From assembly GCF_001644195.2 (NCBI RefSeq), contig NZ_LWBL02000063.1:1-60000 (forward strand): 60,000 bases of DNA, read 5' to 3'. The position numbers and the translations under genes were made by a program. The notes beneath the pieces are model-generated. The model did not search any database. It was given only the letters and a program-made list of their open reading frames with translations, and had not been told where the DNA came from. This DNA is from Bacillus marinisedimentorum. Its GTDB lineage: Bacteria; Bacillota; Bacilli; Bacillales; Bacillaceae_O. How positions within the stretch are numbered: position 1 is the first letter of the stretch; every line of letters begins with the position of its first letter. Shown here piece by piece: positions 1 through 8,672 of this stretch.

Positions 1-5
1 CACCT

Positions 6-146
6 AAAAAAAAGACTCGCCGATTGGCGAGCCTTCAAGCGAAAACAGTGGTGCAATTGCACTTTATCTGTATTCTTAAAATTGGCCTTTGCGGTAGACC
101 ACTTCCTTGCTGTGAACAATTTATGTTTACTTTACGGTGAAAAACC
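6..146. repeat. Dispersed repeat R1, copy 1, with terminator hairpin
   Basis: This is one copy of a roughly 130-bp element that recurs near 16.2, 24.8, 25.0, 32.9 and 36.9 kb. It holds a perfect hairpin CTCGCC-GATT-GGCGAG (about 16-31). Read on the minus strand the hairpin is followed by a run of eight T residues, so it is a plausible rho-independent terminator for the dacB-spmA-spmB operon that ends at 175. The element's other end abuts the gene, as in the other copies. Confidence 0.75.
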
Positions 147-174
147 GGCTGCATCCTTATATCCGTCCCTGTAT

Positions 175-705
175 TTATGAGAAAACAATCAGAACAACCG
201 TAACGGCCGCAATGAGTCCTATCAAATCTGATATCAGACCCACTTTCAGTGAATCCCCCATTTTCTTAATGCCGACCGCCCCAAAATAAACAGTCAAAAT
301 ATAAAGAGTCGTATCGGTGCTTCCCTGCATGGTCGAAGCCATTCTGCCAATGAGGGAATCAGGGCCGTAAGTGGCGATAAGATCACTCGTCAAACCGAGG
401 GCAGCCGTCCCTGATATTGGCCGCAGAACAGCCAGGGGCACGATTTCAGCCGGAATCCCGGCGGCCAGAAGAAACGGCTGGACCATATTGATCAAAAAAT
501 CCAGCGCCCCTGATGCACGCAGGATGGAAATCGACACAAGCATGCCGACAAGAAAGGGAATGATTGAAAAAGCAATTTTCAATCCTTCTTTCCCGCCTTC
601 CGCAAAAACTTCATAAACCGGGACCCGCTTCCATGTCCCGTAAAGCAAAATAAACCCGATAATGACAGGAATCAGCCAGAGGGACAGGCCTGAGATGACA
701 TTCAA
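175..705 (-). CDS. spmB: Spore maturation protein SpmB
   Basis: SpmB is an integral membrane protein that, with SpmA, is needed for normal core dehydration of the spore. The product is 176 residues, close to the family length, very hydrophobic, with the family-like segments LRPISGTAALG near residue 95 and GSTDTTLYIL near 130. I chose the TTG at 705 because GGAGGG sits six bases upstream and because the longer frame adds about 25 residues of charged, non-family sequence. The gene starts two bases after spmA ends, so the two are translationally close and belong to one operon with dacB. The identification rests on family sequence and the dacB-spmA-spmB order. Confidence 0.93.
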   Translation of the reverse strand: MNVISGLSLWLIPVIIGFILLYGTWKRVPVYEVFAEGGKEGLKIAFSIIPFLVGMLVSISILRASGALDFLINMVQPFLLAAGIPAEIVPLAVLRPISGTAALGLTSDLIATYGPDSLIGRMASTMQGSTDTTLYILTVYFGAVGIKKMGDSLKVGLISDLIGLIAAVTVVLIVFS

Positions 706-707
706 TC

Positions 708-1301
708 CTATCCCTCCCCTCTTTTCGTCCGCCTGTGATAAAAGTAACGGTCCACCAGAATGGCTCCCATTGTGGAGCAAGCAGTAGCAATTACTGTTGT
801 CCCGACGATTTCGGCAGGGGCGGCCGAGCTGTAGTTCAGCCTGATGGCAATTACAGTTGTCGGCACTAGTGTCAGGCTTGATGTATTGATAGCAAGAAAG
901 GTGATCATGGACCGAGATGCTTCATCTTTTCCGCCGTTCAACTGTTTCATCTGCTCCATTGCCTTTATGCCGACTGGTGTTGCGGCATTCCCGAGGCCGA
1001 ACATGTTCGCAATCATGTTTGACAAAATATATCCCGCTGCCGGATGGTCGGCCGGAATGTCCGGGAACAGCCTCATCACCAATGGCTTGAACAAGGCGGC
1101 CAGCTTTGAAAGCAGTCCAGCTTCCTCTGCAATTTTCATCAAGCCAAGCCAGAACACAAGTACGCTGATCAAGCCGATGCATATGGTGACCGCTTCTTTT
1201 GCACCGGTGAAGACGGCCTTATTCACTTCTTCCAGCGTACCGGAAACCATGGCGAACATGATGCCGAATACCGTCATGGCCACCCATATGATATTAACCA
1301 T
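708..1301 (-). CDS. spmA: Spore maturation protein SpmA
   Basis: SpmA is the membrane partner of SpmB in spore core dehydration. The 197-residue product begins with a hydrophobic segment and carries the nucleoside-transporter-like Gate-domain pattern, including NMFGLGNAATPVGIKAM near residues 98-114, as expected for SpmA. Its start overlaps the end of dacB by eight bases and its end lies two bases before the spmB start, which is the classical dacB-spmA-spmB operon of bacilli. Expression is expected in the mother cell through the sigma-E type promoter in front of dacB. Confidence 0.94.
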   Translation of the reverse strand: MVNIIWVAMTVFGIMFAMVSGTLEEVNKAVFTGAKEAVTICIGLISVLVFWLGLMKIAEEAGLLSKLAALFKPLVMRLFPDIPADHPAAGYILSNMIANMFGLGNAATPVGIKAMEQMKQLNGGKDEASRSMITFLAINTSSLTLVPTTVIAIRLNYSSAAPAEIVGTTVIATACSTMGAILVDRYFYHRRTKRGEG

Positions 1302-2445
1302 GGTATCCGGCTCCGTTCAAGGAAAACAGTGATTTTGTGAACGATTCCCACCAGGTTCGTTTTACTTCCTCAGCCGTGTAATATACCGGCACGGATAGAA
1401 TCTCCCCATCCTCAAGGAAAACAGTCAGTTTCCCGGCCTTGATTTGCTGTCTGGACTTTTCCCAGCTCTTATCATAATCAGAGCGGAGGCTGACCGAGAC
1501 CCTCAATTTTTGTTTTTCTTCATCCGTCAGGGGATATGTAACATCCCGTTTTATCAGGACATGCCCTTTATAAAAAGGATTGTCGATATCCTCCAGTCCG
1601 CCTTTCTCCGCAATCCTGTAAATCTTATACTCCTTAAATCCCCAATTGAAAAGATTCATATGATCCTGCCAATCGTCCGGGGCATCAAGCGTTACGCAAA
1701 TCATATCGCTGCCCCCCTTTGTTGCAGTGGAGACGAGTGTCCTGCGCGCCCGCTTCGTGTATCCTGTCTTCCCTCCTGTCGAAAACTCGTACATGCCGGT
1801 GACAAGCTTATTTTTGTTTTTCCATTTCCTGTCCCATTCTTCGTTCGGATTTGGGGCGGTGTGCCTAACCGTGCCGGAAATTTTCCGGTATGTTTCATTT
1901 TGCATTGCATACTTTGTCAACAGCGCCATATCATATGCAGTCGAATAATGTTCTTCATGGTCATCAAGGCCGTGCGGGTTGGAAAAAACGGTGTTCGTCA
2001 TCCCGATTTGAGCCGCTTTTTCATTCATCAGGTGCGCAAATCCTTCGACACTGCCGCCGACCATTTCAGCAATCGCCACCGCTGCGTCATTTCCGGAGCG
2101 GAGCATAAGTCCGTATACTAGGTCTTCCAGTTTAATTTTTTCACCTTCCTGCAAATAGATGGAAGACCCTTCCGTATATACAGCACGTTTTGATACTTTC
2201 GATTTCTCATCAAGTTTCCCCGATTCGATTGCTAGAATTGCCGTCATTATCTTCGTGATGCTTGCAATCCTCATTTTTTCATGGGCATTTTTCGCAAAGA
2301 TCACCCGGCCGCTGGACTGTTCCATCAGCACAGATGAAGCCGCTGATACAGAAGGCGCAGCTGCTGTCCGGGCCGGGTCCACCATAACAGCAAGTCCTAA
2401 GACCGCCGCCAGCAAAAACGGAATTCCTTTTCTCAAGATACGCAT
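1294..2445 (-). CDS. dacB: Sporulation D-alanyl-D-alanine carboxypeptidase (PBP5*)
   Basis: DacB trims the pentapeptide side chains of spore cortex peptidoglycan. The 383-residue product has an N-terminal signal segment (about residues 8-28), the penicillin-binding S-x-x-K tetrad SITK at 62-65, a SGN motif in LRSGNDAA near 117, and KTG in GGKTGYTKR near 225, so all three catalytic motifs of the class are present. A C-terminal beta domain and a short amphipathic tail follow, as in DacB/DacF-type enzymes. It is the first gene of the dacB-spmA-spmB operon. The neighbouring operon distinguishes it from DacF, which is encoded at 18 kb. Confidence 0.95.
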   Translation of the reverse strand: MRILRKGIPFLLAAVLGLAVMVDPARTAAAPSVSAASSVLMEQSSGRVIFAKNAHEKMRIASITKIMTAILAIESGKLDEKSKVSKRAVYTEGSSIYLQEGEKIKLEDLVYGLMLRSGNDAAVAIAEMVGGSVEGFAHLMNEKAAQIGMTNTVFSNPHGLDDHEEHYSTAYDMALLTKYAMQNETYRKISGTVRHTAPNPNEEWDRKWKNKNKLVTGMYEFSTGGKTGYTKRARRTLVSTATKGGSDMICVTLDAPDDWQDHMNLFNWGFKEYKIYRIAEKGGLEDIDNPFYKGHVLIKRDVTYPLTDEEKQKLRVSVSLRSDYDKSWEKSRQQIKAGKLTVFLEDGEILSVPVYYTAEEVKRTWWESFTKSLFSLNGAGYHG

Positions 2446-2480
2446 TCAACCCCCGCCTTAATCCTTGGACTATTGATACA

Positions 2481-2508
2481 AGTTTATGCGGGGACAGGCG
2501 TTATATGA
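2481..2508 (-). promoter_or_regulatory. Candidate sigma-E promoter of dacB-spmA-spmB
   Basis: On the minus strand the sequence reads TCATATA, 13 bases, CATAAACT. This fits the sigma-E pattern (KMATATT and CATACAnT) with one mismatch in each element. It lies about 35 bases upstream of the dacB start, and dacB is a known mother-cell sigma-E gene in B. subtilis. The motif is seen; its use is inferred. Confidence 0.6.
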
Positions 2509-2518
2509 TAATAAAGAA

Positions 2519-2635
2519 AAGTGCAAGAAGTCCGTTTAGCGGCGTATGCATAAGGGGGGCACCCCCAGGAAGACGTTTTCCTTCCGGAGGGATTCACCGC
2601 TCATGTCGATAGCCGCTGGTGCCTGCAGCTGGCAC
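2519..2635. repeat. Dispersed palindromic repeat R2, copy 1 (diverged)
   Basis: This is a diverged copy of the R2 element seen best at 38.44-38.55 kb. It keeps the left arm (TTTAGCGGCGTATGCATAAG) and the right arm (ATAGCCGCTGGTGCCTG) that pair in an imperfect palindrome, with a shorter inner GGAAG/CTTCC hairpin. It lies between the end of ypuI and the dacB promoter. Apart from this and R4, I see nothing else in 2510-3067. Confidence 0.7.
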
Positions 2636-2869
2636 GGGAAGCGGCGCAGCGGGCTCACCGGATTTCCTATCCAGGAAGTCGAATGACTAAAAGTATTATA
2701 AAAACGGACAAGGTTCGGCAGCGTGCAATATTATACTCCGTATTGACTTATTCGGAAATTTTCATGTAAGTAAGATTTATAAAAAGTACGTCCATGTGAT
2801 AGCCTGACGGATTCGGTTATGAAGTGCAAAATTACAAATAGCACGATGTCCGGCTTATATTTTATTTAT

Positions 2870-2990
2870 CCAGGTGGTTTGGATAAAAATAAGCAGCCCA
2901 ATTTTATTGCTCATTGGACTGCTGTTTACCGGGCAATTTTCTGTTTTATACTTGAAAACAAAACCGTTAGTGAGAAATCCGGACATTTTT
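2870..2990. repeat. Repeat R4, copy 1, with terminator-like hairpin
   Basis: A stretch of about 46 bases here matches one at 30.11-30.16 kb with a single visible difference. Its core is an inverted repeat AGCAGcCCAAT ... ATTGGaCTGCT (2892-2923). Both copies lie just downstream of minus-strand genes (here ypuI), so the hairpin may act as a terminator. A looser resemblance (TACTTGAAAAC ... CCGTTAG) is seen again near 50.26 kb. Confidence 0.65.
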
Positions 2991-3067
2991 TACCGTCTTC
3001 TGACTGGACTGGCTGATTTGCCAGTCAAATATTATCCGGTATTCTCACAGCACCGAAATCCCCTCGG

Positions 3068-3577
3068 TTAAAGGGAGTTTTCCTGGCGCCTGGCCTGGAG
3101 CACTTTCGTTTTATAATCTGTTTCATAATACTCAAGTTCCTCGCGCATCTCCTGGAAATCCCCTTCAAGGTCTGCCATCAGCTTTTTCAGCGATTCAGGG
3201 GCCTGTTCCGCAAAGGAAATGGAATTTTTTCCTGTATAAGCAGCCCTGCTGTTTTCAGACCAAAGATCGGAACGCGGGGAGAAAAACTCCTCGATGACCG
3301 TATGGTAAATCCAGTAAAGAGTTTTTTCGGCTGCCGCTTTCCGAAATGACTCGTCCTTCAATACGACGGTACATGCATCAAGACCTTCTTCCGCAAACAC
3401 GTGCAGCCTTCTGATGCTGCTCAATAATCCCCGATAATAATCCGGGTCGCCGGAAGGATTTTCCTCAATCAGCTGCTGGAGGGTAATTCCATTTAAATAG
3501 TTTTCCATTTTTGTTGAAACGCGTTCCAAAAAGGACCTTGCCTGTTCACTCTGTGATTGCACCATACTGTTTCCCAT
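3068..3577 (-). CDS. ypuI: YpuI family protein (DUF3907)
   Basis: This is a 169-residue, mostly alpha-helical, acidic cytoplasmic protein without signal peptide or membrane segment. Its sequence and its position between scpAB and dacB match YpuI of B. subtilis, a protein of unknown function in the DUF3907 family. The ATG at 3577 has GGAGG seven bases upstream and is the best start. The R4 hairpin follows the gene. No catalytic motif is visible, and I make no functional claim beyond family membership. Confidence 0.85.
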   Translation of the reverse strand: MGNSMVQSQSEQARSFLERVSTKMENYLNGITLQQLIEENPSGDPDYYRGLLSSIRRLHVFAEEGLDACTVVLKDESFRKAAAEKTLYWIYHTVIEEFFSPRSDLWSENSRAAYTGKNSISFAEQAPESLKKLMADLEGDFQEMREELEYYETDYKTKVLQARRQENSL

Positions 3578-3626
3578 TTCGTTTCCTCCATTCTCTTTTG
3601 GCTCTTGCTGCTGCTGACTTCACTAA

Positions 3627-4043
3627 TTACGGCTGTTTCAGAGCGGCCATTGGAGATTGCAGTTCGTATTCCCCTTTCGCAGCCAGCGTTTTGAAAAGTT
3701 CTTCAACAAGTTGGAAATCGATGTTTTTAAACAGTTTTGCATATTCTTTTTCATTATTTATGTAGATGCGTTTCTTATGCCTGTTCGCCGGATTGGAAAT
3801 CAAAGCGGCGAGTCCGGCCACATCTTTTAAAAACACTTCCCTGTCTCCAGCCTTGAATAGCGGATTTGTTCCGTACGGCGTAAAATCGCCGAAATGTTCA
3901 TCGAAAAAGCGCACATACAAGAGATGGAACGTTTTCTCTTCTCCTCCATCCATGAATGTCACTTCGGATCTGTTGAACATATCTTCAGAAGTATTCGGCT
4001 TTGCTTTCTCCAGTTCATATCCCTGGCATTCTCTAATTATCAC
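3627..4043 (-). CDS. Uncharacterised protein between scpB and ypuI
   Basis: I do not recognise this 138-residue protein. It starts at a GTG (4043) with GGGGGA six bases upstream; a GTG five codons earlier would place the start inside that ribosome-binding site. The protein is soluble, rich in aromatic and charged residues (MFNRSEVTFMDGGEEKTFHL; DEHFGDFTPYGTNPLF), with no signal peptide, no membrane segment and no cysteine cluster. It lies on the same strand as scpB upstream and ypuI downstream and may be cotranscribed with them. The good ribosome-binding site and normal amino-acid composition support a real gene. Confidence 0.75.
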   Translation of the reverse strand: MIIRECQGYELEKAKPNTSEDMFNRSEVTFMDGGEEKTFHLLYVRFFDEHFGDFTPYGTNPLFKAGDREVFLKDVAGLAALISNPANRHKKRIYINNEKEYAKLFKNIDFQLVEELFKTLAAKGEYELQSPMAALKQP

Positions 4044-4108
4044 CGTTCTTCCCCCCACTAGTTAAAAAATGACAGCATCCAGAATAGGATCCTTATACTT
4101 TAATTTGG

Positions 4109-4711
4109 CTATTCAGCCTGCTCTTCCTCTTTTTCAACGACAGTTTCTTTGAATTTTTCAAAGAAAAGATCCGCTTCCTGCTCCACTTCCTGTTCGTCGA
4201 CACACTCGGGAAGCGGCGGGAGCTCATCAATCGATTTCAAGCCGAAATATTCAAGAAACTCCCTCGTAGTGGCATAAAGAATTGCCCTGCCGGTACCTTC
4301 CGCTCTCCCTGCCTGTTTGATCAGTGTCTTGGACATCAGCGTCTGAAGCGGCCTTTCTGTCTTCACACCGCGGACGTCTTCGATTTCGGCTCGGGTGATC
4401 GGCTGTCTGTAAGCGATGATGGCAAGCGTCTCCATCGCCGCCTGTGATAGGCCTGCAGAAGACGGCGACTGGACAAGCCGGCGATAGTAGTCAGCATGTT
4501 CAGGCTTCGTCGTGAACTGGTATACGTCTGCCACTTCAGTGATCATCAAGCCGCGTCCGCTCTCATACTCTTTTTTCAGGTCTTCAATTAGATCTGCCGC
4601 TTCACTTTCAGGCATTTCAAGTACGCCGGCAATTTCTTTCAGCTGAATGCCTTCATTACCGGACACATATAACAGTCCTTCAATGATAGATTTTCGTTCC
4701 TGGTCATTCAT
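4109..4711 (-). CDS. scpB: Segregation and condensation protein B
   Basis: ScpB is the winged-helix kite subunit that with ScpA and SMC forms the bacterial condensin complex on the nucleoid. The product is 200 residues with two winged-helix domains, the second containing ETLAIIAYRQPITRAEIEDVRGV, a hallmark of the family. A longer reading frame exists, but the ATG at 4711 with GAAGGGAAG upstream gives the usual length. The start overlaps the end of scpA by eight bases, which indicates translational coupling in an scpA-scpB operon. The acidic C-terminal tail is typical of low-GC Gram-positive homologues. Confidence 0.95.
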   Translation of the reverse strand: MNDQERKSIIEGLLYVSGNEGIQLKEIAGVLEMPESEAADLIEDLKKEYESGRGLMITEVADVYQFTTKPEHADYYRRLVQSPSSAGLSQAAMETLAIIAYRQPITRAEIEDVRGVKTERPLQTLMSKTLIKQAGRAEGTGRAILYATTREFLEYFGLKSIDELPPLPECVDEQEVEQEADLFFEKFKETVVEKEEEQAE

Positions 4712-5465
4712 TTGTACTCTTCCCTTCATCTCTGCTGCCGTATACCCAGATTTCAGAAAAGTTTTTATCCTGTTCACAATGGATTTTTTTCATTTTCAAA
4801 AGTTCGAGAACAGCAAGAAATGTCACAACGATTTGTTCACGGTCATCATGAGGGAAAAGATCGGTGAACGACTTTCTCCCTTTCCAATTTTTCAGATCCG
4901 AAACAATTTCATCCATCCTTGCCTCGATCGGAATTTCCTGACGGTTGATTTTCGTCTGCGGCGGCTTTTTGGCCTGCTTCCGCTTCAGCATTTTTTGCAG
5001 CGCCCCGATCATGTCATAGAGATTGACATCAAGTGATGAAGGGGCGGCGTCCTCTTGAGCGAACTCCTGGAAATCGGCATGTTCTTTCGTGTAAACGAGA
5101 CTGCGTTCTGCTTCCCGTTTTTTCAGCACTCCCGCAGCTTCTTTGAATTTCCTGTATTCCACCAGCCGGTTAATCAGCTCATCACGCGGGTCTCCCTCTT
5201 CTTCATAAAATTCCTCATCCAGCTCTGCCGGTTCCTGTTTCGGCAGCAGCATGCGGCTTTTCATCGCCAGAAGTGTTGCAGCCATTACCAGATACTCACT
5301 GGCAATGTCGAGTTCCAGTTCCTGCATTGCATGGATATAGCCCATATATTGATCTGTTATTTCAGCAACCGGGATATCATATATATCGATTTCAAACCGG
5401 TTGATCAAATGCAGAAGCAGATCCAGCGGACCTTCAAATGCATCAATTTTGACACTGTATTTCAC
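4704..5465 (-). CDS. scpA: Segregation and condensation protein A
   Basis: ScpA is the kleisin subunit that bridges the SMC heads and binds ScpB. The product is 253 residues and starts with the family signature VKIDAFEGPLDLLLHLI, followed by IDIYDIPVAEITDQYM and the helical region ASEYLVMAATLLAMKSRMLLP. I chose the GTG at 5465, because it gives the conserved N-terminus and has GGTGGG six bases upstream; the ATG two codons earlier touches that ribosome-binding site. The C-terminal winged helix that contacts SMC spans roughly residues 170-250. scpB follows with an overlap. Confidence 0.95.
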   Translation of the reverse strand: MKYSVKIDAFEGPLDLLLHLINRFEIDIYDIPVAEITDQYMGYIHAMQELELDIASEYLVMAATLLAMKSRMLLPKQEPAELDEEFYEEEGDPRDELINRLVEYRKFKEAAGVLKKREAERSLVYTKEHADFQEFAQEDAAPSSLDVNLYDMIGALQKMLKRKQAKKPPQTKINRQEIPIEARMDEIVSDLKNWKGRKSFTDLFPHDDREQIVVTFLAVLELLKMKKIHCEQDKNFSEIWVYGSRDEGKSTNE

Positions 5466-5589
5466 GTTCATCCCACCAAAATAGTCAAAAGTATTCAACC
5501 CAGGAAATCCATTCACTTATTTTACTTTACCAGAGAAAGGCAAACCGGGCTATCCTGTATTTAAAAACAGGGCTGCAGTATAGCGCATT

Positions 5590-5805
5590 GTTGATTTGTA
5601 ACAATCTTGATTACAGATGAAGACACACTCCTCCGGCAAGAACAGCGGCCTGCGAAACCTTGTATGAGCATCTGATTTGATGAAGCTCACCGCCCGCCCC
5701 GCGGCAAAGAAGACACTGTGAGTGCGACCGGAGGGAAGCAGGAACAGATGTCGCATTTGTGCCCTTGGGTGAAAGCGAGTACCTGCAACGGAAATCAACA
5801 CTAGC
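5590..5805. repeat. Intergenic repeat R3, copy 1
   Basis: Read on the minus strand, this stretch begins like the widespread Bacillus intergenic repeat (GATTTCCGTTGCAGGTACTCGC), passes through CCGCGG/GCGGTGAGC and ends in a GTGTCTTCATC word. A related copy in the other orientation lies at 24.6-24.8 kb, and a cleaner copy at 48.53-48.66 kb. The frames that cross it have no coding support. It fills most of the gap between scpA and the nucleotidyltransferase gene. Confidence 0.65.
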
Positions 5806-5893
5806 GTTTAACAGAGCCAACAACAAAAAAACAGACTGGCTGTCTGTTCATGAATCCAGCTATTACAGGTGAAATGGCCAGCCATTTATAGGT

Positions 5894-6595
5894 TCAGCTT
5901 TTGTACCCTTCAAAAAGCTTTCCTCCCCATGGTTCAATGATACTTTCTGTAAAGGATGTAAGTTTTTCTTTTTTGCCGGACTGGTAAAAGTGCTGAAATG
6001 CCTCAGTGAATTCTGCTGCCGTTTTCTCATCAAAGCGGCGCAGTGATCGAATGGTCCACTTTCCAAAACCGGTCCACTGCCTGTTCGTCCGCAATATGAA
6101 TTCGTGCAGGATGTCCGCAAGCTGTCCGGCTGTAAACAGATTTTCTGCCACGTCCTCAGACCCTTCGAGATCATCAAGAAGTTCGGTTATCAAGTACCGG
6201 GCATTATCTGTCTGACTCTGTGTCCATGGCGGAGGCCCTTCGGCCAAACGCTGTTTTGCCTCTACTTTTATTTTTCTGGCGGTTCCGTCCATATCTTTCA
6301 AAATGATCCCCTCAGCACACATTCTGGGCAAATACGGGATGCCAAGCATGCAATCGCTGTCGAAAAAGACCTGGAATGAATCTTTGCTGTATAAGAAAAC
6401 TTCTATTGGCCATTCATATTTTATAAAACACCGGCGCCGATCCACGGGTTCCTCCGCACCAATTATGACAATATCCAGATCCGATGCAGAGGTGTGATCT
6501 CCCCTGACAGTGCTTCCTGCCAAAAAGGCGGCTGCACATTCCGGGAAGTACCGATTGATGAATAACAGTGCCGCAGCTTCAGGTGAAAATCTCAT
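5894..6595 (-). CDS. Nucleotidyltransferase domain protein
   Basis: The 233-residue product has an N-terminal minimal nucleotidyltransferase fold: GSTVRGDHTSASDLDIVII (about residues 27-45) is the G-S-x9-D-x-D signature with the metal-binding DLD, and EWPIEVFLY near 66 supplies the third acidic strand. The C-terminal half is helical, as in aminoglycoside-type nucleotidyltransferases and related hypothetical proteins. The substrate cannot be told from sequence. It is transcribed divergently from ypuF. The ATG at 6595 is preceded by an AG-rich ribosome-binding site. Confidence 0.8.
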   Translation of the reverse strand: MRFSPEAAALLFINRYFPECAAAFLAGSTVRGDHTSASDLDIVIIGAEEPVDRRRCFIKYEWPIEVFLYSKDSFQVFFDSDCMLGIPYLPRMCAEGIILKDMDGTARKIKVEAKQRLAEGPPPWTQSQTDNARYLITELLDDLEGSEDVAENLFTAGQLADILHEFILRTNRQWTGFGKWTIRSLRRFDEKTAAEFTEAFQHFYQSGKKEKLTSFTESIIEPWGGKLFEGYKS

Positions 6596-6732
6596 ATGGC
6601 TGACGCCTCCTTTTTTTCTGTCATCCTATCCTATGCTCACTTGATGGGCTTCATTTCAAAAACAATAAAAACAAGACATAGGAATATGATAAACTGATAC
6701 AAATACCCGATCAGACAAAGGAGGGGATTTTT

Positions 6733-7269
6733 TTGAAGCTTTATGCTGAGCCTTATCTACAGTTTCTGTTGGAGTTTCATGGCACGAGGGATTATTTTGA
6801 ATGCCATGAAATTTTAGAAGAGGAATGGAAAAAGGAGCCGCGCCCCGAATGGCAAAACGTATGGGAAGGCCTCATAAAGATTGCGGTCAGCCTTTATCAT
6901 CAAAGGCGGAGAAATTTCAGCGGAGCCGAGCGGCTGATGAAAAAGGCAATCAAACTGCTCAGAGGGCAACCCGATGAGCTCCGGCAACTCGGAATCGACC
7001 AGAAGGAGCTCATCCGGATGATGGATAAACGGCTCAGTGAAATTGAGCATGACGTTCCGTATGAAAGCATGAACCTTCCCCTGACAGATGAACGGCTCAT
7101 CGAGCGGTGTAAAAACTTGTGCGAGCGCCAGGGCTTTACGTGGTGCGGACAAAGCGACCTTGCAGACAGAATGCTCATACACCGCCACGCACTTAGGGAC
7201 AGGCAGGAAGTCATCTCTGAACGGGAACGGCAGCTTGAACTGAAAAAAGACAACCGGCAAAGCGACTGA
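6733..7269 (+). CDS. ypuF: DUF309 family protein YpuF
   Basis: The 178-residue product carries the DUF309 signature FLLEFHGTRDYFECHEILEEEWK near its N-terminus, with paired H and E residues in helices resembling a metal site. The function of the family is unknown. The start is a TTG at 6733 with GGAGGGG upstream. Position next to ribT and scpA agrees with ypuF of B. subtilis. The C-terminal part (after residue about 120) is charged and less conserved. Confidence 0.85.
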   Translation: MKLYAEPYLQFLLEFHGTRDYFECHEILEEEWKKEPRPEWQNVWEGLIKIAVSLYHQRRRNFSGAERLMKKAIKLLRGQPDELRQLGIDQKELIRMMDKRLSEIEHDVPYESMNLPLTDERLIERCKNLCERQGFTWCGQSDLADRMLIHRHALRDRQEVISERERQLELKKDNRQSD

Positions 7270-7633
7270 GCGTACTGGCTAAGCAGCCGGTTCATAATTA
7301 AAACAACAGTCAAGGTAACAGTGCATTTATAAGATTAATATGAAGATACGGTCAAAACCACCTTCTGGAGCATGATGTCTATGTAAAATCATATGGGTGA
7401 GTTTTGGCCTGATTTTTTCGGATGAATTATCCGGTTACAGGGTAGTCAGCTCCCTATCCGCAGACTTCCAGTCAAGCCTGCCGCCACGTACAAGATCTGC
7501 AGGGCTTGTCTAGTCCGATTTAACGCGCATTTTATACGGGTAATCGCCCATTGCCCGCTGCGGGTTCTCGGTTCGCAGCGGATGAAGGGAATTCGCTTAG
7601 TAGTATCTGACGATTTATACCTTCATACGGTAA
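7270..7633. other. Intergenic gap without recognised feature
   Basis: Between ypuF and the terminator at 7634 I find no convincing reading frame, no RNA gene and no member of the repeat families. I looked for an FMN riboswitch because ribT is in the riboflavin cluster in B. subtilis, but the conserved FMN-aptamer words are absent. Confidence 0.5.
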
Positions 7634-7658
7634 AAAACCCGCACATATGGCGGGTTTT
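7634..7658. terminator. Bidirectional terminator between ypuF and ribT
   Basis: The sequence AAAACCCGC, eight bases, GCGGGTTTT forms a stem whose arms end in A and T runs, so it could stop transcription in both directions. It lies 120 bases beyond the end of ribT. Confidence 0.65.
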
Positions 7659-7778
7659 GCCTGCAAGGCGAGAATATGCTGCCGCTTCCGGCATAATCTT
7701 CCCGTCTCTTTCACTTTCAGTTGCTCGGCTTGCTGATGCACGGAAACAGTGAACCATTCCGATACGTATACAGTGAGG

Positions 7779-8156
<378 letters not shown>

Positions 8157-8171
8157 TCATTATAACCGTAT

Positions 8172-8270
8172 TTATGAAAAAAGACGGCCGGCAAGTGCCA
8201 GGAGCATAATTACCGCAACGATGACCGTCACCGCAAGCAGCACTTTTTCCTGTTTTTTACCGGGATCCAT
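8172..8270 (-). CDS. Small membrane protein, 32 residues
   Basis: A 32-codon frame starts at ATG 8270 with GGAG eight bases upstream. It encodes a charged start (MDPGKKQEK) followed by one hydrophobic helix (VLLAVTVIVAVIMLLALAG) and a short RLFS tail, the layout of a single-pass micropeptide. I do not recognise a named family. It lies upstream of ribT on the same strand, 24 bases from its start, and could be cotranscribed with it. Confidence 0.55.
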   Translation of the reverse strand: MDPGKKQEKVLLAVTVIVAVIMLLALAGRLFS

Positions 8271-8448
8271 AAATACCACTCCATCTTTTCCACGATTGAT
8301 GTATTTTAACATATTATAAAAGAACAAATGAAAAAAATGCAACGTTTCTCAATTGTTTTTCAGGAATGGCATCTCTTGTATCATTGGGCAGCAGCAGCAC
8401 TCCTACCCAACCAGGCCTTTATACCCTTTTTGAAAAAAATGAAACGGT

Positions 8449-8553
8449 TTATGATAAATTGAGATTCGGTGCGATAAACCTCCAATAAATAATTCCCCAC
8501 ACGAGTGCAAACAGGAGCAGCAATAAAAGCAGCGTCATGTTTTTCGACTTCAT
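8449..8553 (-). CDS. Small membrane protein, 34 residues
   Basis: A 34-codon frame begins at ATG 8553 behind a strong GGAGGG ribosome-binding site about ten bases upstream. It encodes MKSKNMT, a run of seven leucines and a hydrophobic helix up to residue 23, then WRFIAPNLNLS. It looks like a single-pass membrane micropeptide. It is separate from, but on the same strand as, the 32-residue protein at 8.2 kb, and is divergent from ypuA. Confidence 0.6.
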   Translation of the reverse strand: MKSKNMTLLLLLLLFALVWGIIYWRFIAPNLNLS

Positions 8554-8672
8554 TTGTTCCGTATCCCTCCCAAATTATTAACTGAACACGAATAACTCTT
8601 TCAGTACTCTATGTGCTATAATAATATCTCTGCCACTTAAGAGCAAATTTACAGGCAAAAGGAGCGAAAACG

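Noticed and set aside
5550-5826. Small minus-strand open frames
   Set aside because: They lie inside repeat R3, and the same stretch elsewhere has the frames broken.
7270-7778. FMN riboswitch near ribT
   Set aside because: The conserved aptamer words are absent, and ribT is on the other side and far from the stretch examined.
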